From: Epilithonimonas sp042695135
GTDB taxonomy: Bacteria > Bacteroidota > Bacteroidia > Flavobacteriales > Weeksellaceae
DNA length: 64,000 bases
Direction: 5' to 3'
NCBI RefSeq assembly: GCF_042695135.1
Contig: NZ_CP170547.1
Span: 2,170,001 to 2,234,000, forward strand
In this document: positions 58,464 through 64,000 of the stretch, piece after piece
Layout of the letters: each line of letters begins with the position of its first letter
Numbering within the stretch: the stretch's first letter is position 1
Translations under genes and position numbers: made by a program
Notes under the pieces: generated by a model
Seen by the model: only the letters and a program-made list of their open reading frames with translations
Told to the model about the DNA's origin: nothing
The model's database searches: none

Positions 58464-60974
58464 ATGAAAAGAAATTACTTTTTAAAAACCGCAAAAGCTT
58501 TCTTAGTTTTTGTAAGCTTAATGACAGGTATGTCCTTGCAAGCTAATTCTATTACAAATCCAAGCTTAACTTCTAAAACAACAAAAGCTGTTGGCGATGA
58601 GTTTTCAACCGGAGGAGTAAGATATAAAGTAACCACAGAAACTGACGGCAACTACGCTGTAGAAGTAATAGCGAATGGTTATGTTGGTAATGTAACGATC
58701 CCGGCAACCGTAGATTATAATTCCAATACATACAGTGTTACATCTATTGGTGCTTCTGCATTTGCTAATTTCAGAGATTTAATTTCGGTTACGATGCCTA
58801 ACTCTGTAACTTCTATCAAATCTTCTGCTTTTTCTGGTTCAGCATCTTTAGCTTCCGTAACCCTTTCCAATTCTTTAATTTCTATTGGAGATAGTGCTTT
58901 TTCCGGGTGTAAAGCTTTGTCCTCAATTACACTTACTAATTCTATTGCAACTATTGGAAGTTCTGCTTTTTCAAATTGTACCTCTTTGACCTCTATTTCG
59001 ATTCCTAATTCTGTAACAACTATTGGAAGTCTTGCTTTTTCCCTTTGTTCAGCTTTAACGTCGGCTTCGATTCCAAATTCTGTAACATCTCTTGGAGGGT
59101 CTGCTTTTTCTAATTGTATAGCTCTGAACTCGGTTAATATCCCAGGTTCTATCACTGCTATAGGAGATTCTACTTTTTATAATTGTAAAGCATTAACTTC
59201 GCTTGCGATTCCAAGTTCGGTAAGTTCTATTGGCGTTTCTGCTTTTGAAGGCTGTACAAAATTGGCCTCGCTTATGATTCCTGGTTCTGTAACTTCTATT
59301 AAAAGTAAAACTTTTTATAACTGCAGCGCATTAGCCTCGGTTACGCTTCCCGGCTCTCTAGTTTATATTGAAGATTCTGCTTTTGCAGGCAGTGGTTTAA
59401 CCACGATTACGCTTCCCAATTCTGTAATTACTATTGGAACTCAGGCTTTTTCTGGTTGTAAAGCTTTGACTTCGTTTACGCTTTCCAATTCTTTGACTTC
59501 TATCGGGGATAATGGCTTTTATAACTGTACAGCTCTAGCCTCGGCTACGATTCCTAATTCGGTGACTAACATTGGACTTTCTGCTTTTGAAGGCTGTACA
59601 TCATTAGCCTCGGTTGTACTTTCTAATTCTATTTATTCTATTGGAGAAAAAACTTTTTTTAACTGTAAAGCTTTAACCTCGGTTACGATCCCAAGTTCTG
59701 CAACTTATATTGGCGTAGCTGCTTTTGGAAATTGCACCTCCTTACCGTCGATTACGATTCCTAATTCGGTAACCTCTATCAGAGATTCTGCTTTTTCCGG
59801 TTGTAAAGCATTAATATCGATTAATATTCCTAATTCGGTCACCTCTATTGGAGGCTCTGCTTTTTTTGATGCCGGCTTAGTATCTATTACTTTCCCCAAT
59901 ACTTTAATTTCTATTGGATCCTATGCTTTTTATAATTGTACCTCATTATCTTCGGTGACGCTACCAAATACAGTATATTATATCGGAGGTTCTGCCTTTC
60001 AAAACTGTATATCTTTATCCTCAATTACGCTTCCTACTATATTAACTTCTATTGGAAATAATACTTTTGCCAATTGTTCATCATTAATTTCGGTTAATAT
60101 TCCCAATTCCGTAACTATCATTGAAGGCGGCGCTTTTTATGGCTGTACATCGCTTAAATCTATTGCAATTCCAGAGTCAGTAACGTCTATTGGAATTAGT
60201 GCTTTTGAAAAATGTTCTGCCTTAATCACAATCACGATTCCAGATTCGGTAAATTTCTTAGGAGACAGTGCTTTTTATCAATGCTCATCTTTAACCTCGG
60301 CTTCACTTTCCAATGCCATTACTACTATTGGATATAATACTTTTGGTAGTTGTTACTCTTTAAAAACGATTAAGCTTCCTAATTCTTTAGTTTCTATTGG
60401 AGGTTCTGCTTTTTTTGGTGCTGGCTTAGTATCTATTACTTTCCCCAATACTTTAACTTCTATTGGATCCTATGCTTTTCGTTTTTGTACATCTTTAGTA
60501 TCGATGACACTTTCCAGTTCGTTATCTGGAATGGGGTATGGAACTTTTTCTGGGTGTTCAGCTTTAGCCACTATTTATGCTAAAAATCCTACACCTCCGA
60601 ATTTATCAGGTAACTCAATAGCTTTTTATCTTGTAAATGTAAGCACCTGCAAACTATATGTTCCCGTGGGTTCTGTTCCTGCTTATAAAGCTGCCGATGT
60701 ATGGAGAGGATTTATGATATCAGAAGAAACTATGGCAGCCACAGATGTTAAAAAAGTCAATATGGTTCTCTATCCCAACCCGGCAAAAGATATGGTAACC
60801 ATAGATCATCTTGCAAACGATACAGAGATCCAGATCGTAGACTTGGTTGGACGGCAAGTTTACAGAACCAGATCTAAAACCAGTTCTGCAACGATCAATA
60901 CCTCTACTTTCCAAAATGGCGTGTATCTGGTAAAAGCCGGACAAACAGTATTTAAACTACAGATTGCTAAGTAG
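58464..60974 (+). CDS. BspA-like leucine-rich repeat protein with T9SS tail (longer paralogue)
   Basis: 836 residues, same build as the preceding gene but about 28 repeats. The signal peptide differs at a handful of positions, and the last 79 nt including stop and GTTTATA are identical to the first copy. Inside, a block of about 30 residues occurs twice (GGSAFFDAGLVSITFPNTLI near 465 and GGSAFFGAGLVSITFPNTLT near 650). Repeats clearly expand by duplication. 51 nt after the first copy, no terminator between, so probably co-transcribed. Confidence 0.92.
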   Translation: MKRNYFLKTAKAFLVFVSLMTGMSLQANSITNPSLTSKTTKAVGDEFSTGGVRYKVTTETDGNYAVEVIANGYVGNVTIPATVDYNSNTYSVTSIGASAFANFRDLISVTMPNSVTSIKSSAFSGSASLASVTLSNSLISIGDSAFSGCKALSSITLTNSIATIGSSAFSNCTSLTSISIPNSVTTIGSLAFSLCSALTSASIPNSVTSLGGSAFSNCIALNSVNIPGSITAIGDSTFYNCKALTSLAIPSSVSSIGVSAFEGCTKLASLMIPGSVTSIKSKTFYNCSALASVTLPGSLVYIEDSAFAGSGLTTITLPNSVITIGTQAFSGCKALTSFTLSNSLTSIGDNGFYNCTALASATIPNSVTNIGLSAFEGCTSLASVVLSNSIYSIGEKTFFNCKALTSVTIPSSATYIGVAAFGNCTSLPSITIPNSVTSIRDSAFSGCKALISINIPNSVTSIGGSAFFDAGLVSITFPNTLISIGSYAFYNCTSLSSVTLPNTVYYIGGSAFQNCISLSSITLPTILTSIGNNTFANCSSLISVNIPNSVTIIEGGAFYGCTSLKSIAIPESVTSIGISAFEKCSALITITIPDSVNFLGDSAFYQCSSLTSASLSNAITTIGYNTFGSCYSLKTIKLPNSLVSIGGSAFFGAGLVSITFPNTLTSIGSYAFRFCTSLVSMTLSSSLSGMGYGTFSGCSALATIYAKNPTPPNLSGNSIAFYLVNVSTCKLYVPVGSVPAYKAADVWRGFMISEETMAATDVKKVNMVLYPNPAKDMVTIDHLANDTEIQIVDLVGRQVYRTRSKTSSATINTSTFQNGVYLVKAGQTVFKLQIAK

Positions 60975-61007
60975 GTTTATATAATTATTCCTAATAGTAC
61001 AAATCAT

Positions 61008-61038
61008 AAAAGCACAGACTCATCATCTGTGTTTTTTT
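61008..61038 (+). terminator. Terminator of the BspA-like pair
   Basis: CACAGA (61013-61018) and TCTGTG (61026-61031), T7. Confidence 0.75.
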
Positions 61039-61130
61039 ATGTCTCAACAAATTTCACATAATCCTGCATACACCCATTGATAAAACTTTAGTTCTCGAAG
61101 TCTGTCACTTTGAGTTATTAGCAGACACAC

Positions 61131-62171
61131 TTATGGGGCACTTTGCACAGGGGGTAGTTTAAAGACAAGTCTGATATAAGTTGGCTGAGCACCTAAAAGA
61201 AATTGTGGTTGTATAAACATAGTAGCCATGTAAGATCCGGGTTCATTTGATACATCTTCTATGGCAATCCGGGCAGACTTCAATGGATATGCCGCCTGAA
61301 CAGCCAGTGGCGCACGGTCATCCAATAAAACATATTGCGAAATCCAGGTATTTAAAAAGCTTTCTACATTAGCCCGTGTCATCAAGCTTCCGATTTTATT
61401 CTGTAGGATTGTTTTGATGTATTGTGCAAAGCGGCAGGCAATGAGCTGGTAAGAAAAAGGTTCCGCTTGCTCCGACACTACCGGCCAGGCATAACGGTCA
61501 AAATTATTTGCGACCTGCTCAGCAATACTGAATGCAGGATTATGATAAGTATCGCTTGTTGCTGGAGCCTGTACACGAACTAAAGAGAAATCACTATTGG
61601 ACCGAGAATCCTTGGTAGCAGCAATAAAAGGAACCTGGAATTCTTCTGCCAAAGTTTCTGTTTTTTGAAGCAAAAGAGTATCATCAGTGTTTTTGCTAAA
61701 GTGATAATCACTCATCAATATATCTAGACTTTTATGATAATCTGATTCCATTTTACGCATCGATTTGTAGAGTTTGCTGTCTGCAGCTTTTTCGGAAAGA
61801 TTATTTGCAAAATCGGCTTTGCTCATTTTGATCACAAATAACTCCAGCTTACGGATTTTGCTCATATTTGCAAGGAAACGGGAAAGGTCGGGGCGAGAAG
61901 CTTCCGGAATATTGAGCTTTTGAAGAAATGCTTCTATATCACTTCCAGAGTCTGATCCCGTCCAAGGCTCAAAATACGCTGAAGATTTTTCCTTAGACGT
62001 GGCGTCATCGATCAGAATACCTATTCTAAACGGCAAAGATGTTTTAATGATAGTACCATGATCTTCAACGTCGTAGATAATTTTAGTTTTAATGGATTCC
62101 ATTTTACTGTTTTGAGCTTTGATTCCGAAACAAGAAAGTATTGTCAATATGAAGATTGTTGTTTTTCTCAT
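61131..62171 (-). CDS. Exported TssB-TssC (type VI sheath)-like fusion protein
   Basis: 346 residues. After a signal peptide (MRKTTIFILTILSCFGIKAQ) a TssB-like strand region reads KIIYDVEDHGTIIKTSLPFR followed by IGILIDDA. From about 105 it follows TssC: KLELFVIKMSKADFANNL, LYKSMRKMESDYHKSLDILM, VPFIAATKD, AFSIAEQVANNFDRYAWPVV, then the very typical C-terminus CRFAQYIKTILQNKIGSLMT, FLNTWISQYVL, YPLKSARIAIEDVSNEPGSY, LRLV-like IRLVFKLP. The large middle part of TssC is missing. No other T6SS gene is in the window. ATG at residue 24 (62102) would give a version without signal peptide. Similarity is from recognition, not search. Confidence 0.7.
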   Translation of the reverse strand: MRKTTIFILTILSCFGIKAQNSKMESIKTKIIYDVEDHGTIIKTSLPFRIGILIDDATSKEKSSAYFEPWTGSDSGSDIEAFLQKLNIPEASRPDLSRFLANMSKIRKLELFVIKMSKADFANNLSEKAADSKLYKSMRKMESDYHKSLDILMSDYHFSKNTDDTLLLQKTETLAEEFQVPFIAATKDSRSNSDFSLVRVQAPATSDTYHNPAFSIAEQVANNFDRYAWPVVSEQAEPFSYQLIACRFAQYIKTILQNKIGSLMTRANVESFLNTWISQYVLLDDRAPLAVQAAYPLKSARIAIEDVSNEPGSYMATMFIQPQFLLGAQPTYIRLVFKLPPVQSAP

Positions 62172-62337
62172 TGATGCTTTTTATAGGTAAACAAACTTAA
62201 ATAAAAAATTCGACTAAAGTAATTATATTGAAAATTCGTGTACTACTTACTTTTTTATAAATAATTAGAAATCACCAGATTATTAGTTGTATAAATTAGT
62301 TATAAAAACACCACCGAAAAGGTTTCGTTTTTTGTAG

Positions 62338-62715
62338 CAAATCCATTATTATATTATCACAGGCATCGTTTCAAACAGAGGTCAAAAATTATTTGCTGTT
62401 TTTGCAATGCCGGATCATGTTCATCTGCTCGTAAGCATCAAACCAAATATTTTGATTTCAGATTTGGTAAGAGACATAAAAGCGGGTTCATCAAAATTCA
62501 TTAACGACAAAAAATGGGGTTTTGGTAAATTCAATTGGCAGGAAGGCTATGGCGCATTTTCGTATTCCAAAAGCCATGTAGATAATGTTGTAAAATATAT
62601 TTTAAATCAGGAGATGCATCACAATAAGAAATCATTTAAAGAAGAGTATTTGGATTTTCTAAGAAAATTTGATATTGAATATGATGACAAATATGTTTTC
62701 GAATGGATTGAATAA
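62338..62715 (+). pseudogene. REP-associated (Y1/IS200-like) transposase, N-terminally truncated
   Basis: Frame reads from just after a stop (TAG 62335-62337): QIHYYIITGIVSNRGQKLF, then AVFAMPDHVHLLV with the HUH metal site, LVRDIKAGSSKFINDKKWGF, WQEGYGAFSYSKSHV and VVKYILNQEMHHNKKSF with the expected catalytic Tyr. The first 25-40 residues (strand one) that precede ITGI in intact relatives are missing and replaced by unrelated sequence. A protein from ATG 62407 (102 residues) would lack more. Followed at once by a REP-like repeat. Confidence 0.8.
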
Positions 62716-62805
62716 ACTGTTATTAACAGGTCGCTCCTACGGAGCTTTCTACAAATAATTAAACAATAATACTATTAACAGTAAACCTCTATGAGGTAAT
62801 GAAAA
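62716..62805. repeat. REP-like repeat next to the transposase
   Basis: GCTCC-TAC-GGAGC and CCTC-TAT-GAGG hairpins linked by an AT spacer with ACTATTAACAG; GTTATTAACAGGTCGC before. The inverse of 14933-15013. Confidence 0.75.
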
Positions 62806-62885
62806 ATTAACGCTATTGCAAAAGCCCATTAAAAATTGACTGTGAAATCGTCATAGAAACAACTATTAATAGAAATTTAACCAAG

Positions 62886-62945
62886 GCTGACGCGAGCATC
62901 TTGCTCGTGCTCATTAATAAAAAAGAGCTACAAGCTCGCGCTAGC
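62886..62945. repeat. Nested palindromic repeat
   Basis: Two hairpins, CGAGCA-TCT-TGCTCG (62893-62907) and GAGCT-ACA-AGCTC (62925-62937), enclosed by GCTGACGCGAGC and GCTCGCGCTAGC (10 of 12 bases pair). Non-coding; single copy here. Confidence 0.65.
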
Positions 62946-62954
62946 GAAAATAAC

Positions 62955-62985
62955 AAAAGCATAGATAGCAATCTGTGCTTTTTTA
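62955..62985. terminator. Terminator-like hairpin before the M16 peptidase gene
   Basis: AAAAGCATAGAT-AGCA-ATCTGTGCTTTT with one T-G pair, T tract right and A tract left. Confidence 0.65.
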
Positions 62986-63072
62986 CATCTAATCCAAAAG
63001 TAACAATCCCCAACAATTGGCAACTAATAAAATGTTGCGTAAATTACGCTCCAGAAAAAATAAAAGTATAGT

Positions 63073-64000
63073 ATGAAGAAACTATTTATTTCAATTTCAC
63101 TCTTATTTATGATCAATGCAATGGCACAGAAATTTGAAACGCAAACCAAAACCGACGCTGCGGGTTACACCTACGAAACCGTAAAAAATGACCAATCCGG
63201 GGTACGCGTTTATACCCTGAAAAATGGACTGAAGGTCTATCTCGCAAAAAATGATGACGCTCCAAGAATCCAAACTTATATCCCTGTAAAAACAGGTTCC
63301 AACAACGATCCAAGCGACAATACAGGATTAGCACACTACCTGGAACATATGGTTTTCAAAGGGACTTCCAAACTGGGAACTCAGGATTGGGAAAAGGAAA
63401 AAGCTTTATTAGCACAGATCTCAGATCTCTACGAGCAGCACAAAGCGGAAAAAGACCCTGAAAAGAAAAAAGCTCTTTACAAGAAAATCGACGAGGTTTC
63501 TCAGGAAGCCTCCAAATACGCCATCGCCAACGAGTACGACAAAGCGATCTCTTCTCTTGGCGCAACAGGAACCAATGCACACACCTGGCTGGACGAGACG
63601 GTTTACAAAAACAACATCCCATCCAACGAATTGGAGAAATGGCTGAAAGTGGAGAAAGAACGTTTCTCGGAATTGGTTTTGAGATTGTTCCATACAGAAC
63701 TGGAGGCAGTTTATGAGGAATTCAACCGTGCTCAGGACAACGATGGTCGTCTTGTAAATTACACCATGATGGAAGCGCTTTTCCCGAAACATCCGAACGG
63801 TCAGCAAACGACGATCGGAACTTCAGAGCATTTGAAAAGCCCGTCTATGGTGGCGATACACAAATATTTCGATACTTATTACGTGCCCAATAATATGGCG
63901 GTCGTATTGGTTGGAGATCTGGATTTTGATAAAACCATTAAGATGATAGATCAATATTTTGGAACGTTCAAGTATAAAGAGCTTCCAATGAAAAAAATGG
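63073..64000 (+). CDS. M16-family zinc peptidase, 3' end outside window
   Basis: Open from ATG 63073 to the window end (309 residues visible). Signal peptide (MKKLFISISLLFMINAMAQ). N-terminal M16 domain with the inverted zinc motif in GLAHYLEHMVFKGTSKLG (His-x-x-Glu-His near 90) and the third ligand Glu in ELEAVYEEFNRAQD, after an insertion rich in Lys/Glu helices (about 105-155). VPNNMAVVLVGDLDFDKTI is the strand after the domain. Full members have about 950 residues with two or four M16 units. Periplasmic or outer-membrane processing peptidase. Confidence 0.9.
   Translation, partial: MKKLFISISLLFMINAMAQKFETQTKTDAAGYTYETVKNDQSGVRVYTLKNGLKVYLAKNDDAPRIQTYIPVKTGSNNDPSDNTGLAHYLEHMVFKGTSKLGTQDWEKEKALLAQISDLYEQHKAEKDPEKKKALYKKIDEVSQEASKYAIANEYDKAISSLGATGTNAHTWLDETVYKNNIPSNELEKWLKVEKERFSELVLRLFHTELEAVYEEFNRAQDNDGRLVNYTMMEALFPKHPNGQQTTIGTSEHLKSPSMVAIHKYFDTYYVPNNMAVVLVGDLDFDKTIKMIDQYFGTFKYKELPMKKM

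Noticed and set aside
56961..60944. Minus-strand frames inside the BspA-like genes (up to 146 residues)
   Set aside because: They are shadows of the 69-nt repeat; the period keeps the reverse frame open. No promoter or start context.
61050..61130. Inverted GTCTG...CAGAC near the end of the TssBC-like gene as an attachment site
   Set aside because: Arms are only 5 bp and no second copy or integrase is present.

Overview
The window is a chromosomal segment of a flavobacterium of the Chryseobacterium/Weeksellaceae type. This rests on the AT-rich, tightly packed genes, Bacteroidota promoters of the form TAnnTTTG (often almost touching the start codon), almost no Shine-Dalgarno sequences, exported proteins whose signal peptides end in AQ, C-terminal type IX secretion (T9SS) sorting tails, a GldI homologue and BspA-like leucine-rich repeats. 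No rRNA, tRNA, prophage or CRISPR array was seen.

Layout. 1-5650: a tryptophan operon on the minus strand (trpL-E-G-D-C-F, then a frameshifted osmC-like gene and a GNAT gene leaving the window), with a legible leader-peptide attenuator. 5690-11850: a T9SS adhesin, a thioesterase, an ArsC-like protein, a DUF763 protein, a HigBA toxin-antitoxin pair and two unknown genes. 11920-18150: a beta-oxidation operon (marR, fused hydroxyacyl-CoA dehydrogenase/hydratase, thiolase, acyl-CoA dehydrogenase) with palindromic MarR operators. 18168-22250: TlpA-like protein, FecCD permease and ABC ATPase, split by a GxxExxY gene between two copies of a structured repeat. 22300-28700: oxidoreductase, SanA-like protein, uridine kinase, FtsB-like protein, methylmalonyl-CoA mutase small subunit, DinB protein and pseudouridine synthase. 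28750-39300: hydrolase, MG2/plug surface protein, monomeric isocitrate dehydrogenase, two secreted proteins, thiol peroxidase, a Crp-family regulator, TatC and KdsD. 39460-47880: RecQ, a toxin-antitoxin pair coupled to a glycosyltransferase, Nudix, MnmD, IlvE, GldI and a cyclophilin-FKBP fusion. 47900-51360: an XRE regulator with a 21-nt repeat array between inverted identical hairpins, then heme oxygenase and bacteriophytochrome. 51540-56500: DUF1015, SerA, SerC, ferredoxin and acyl-CoA reductase. 56859-60974: two tandem BspA-like T9SS proteins. 61131-62171: a protein that reads as a shortened TssB-TssC (type VI sheath) fusion behind a signal peptide. The right end holds a decayed REP-type transposase with its repeats and the start of an M16 peptidase.

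How it works together. Housekeeping biosynthesis (Trp, Ser, branched-chain amino acids), fatty-acid breakdown feeding methylmalonyl/TCA metabolism, and envelope or secretion functions are interleaved with small accessory cassettes. At least four families of structured intergenic repeats occur, three of them in more than one copy. The strongest candidates for something undescribed are the exported TssBC-like protein, the XRE/heptad-array cassette, the GxxExxY cassette and the covarying dispersed hairpin element.
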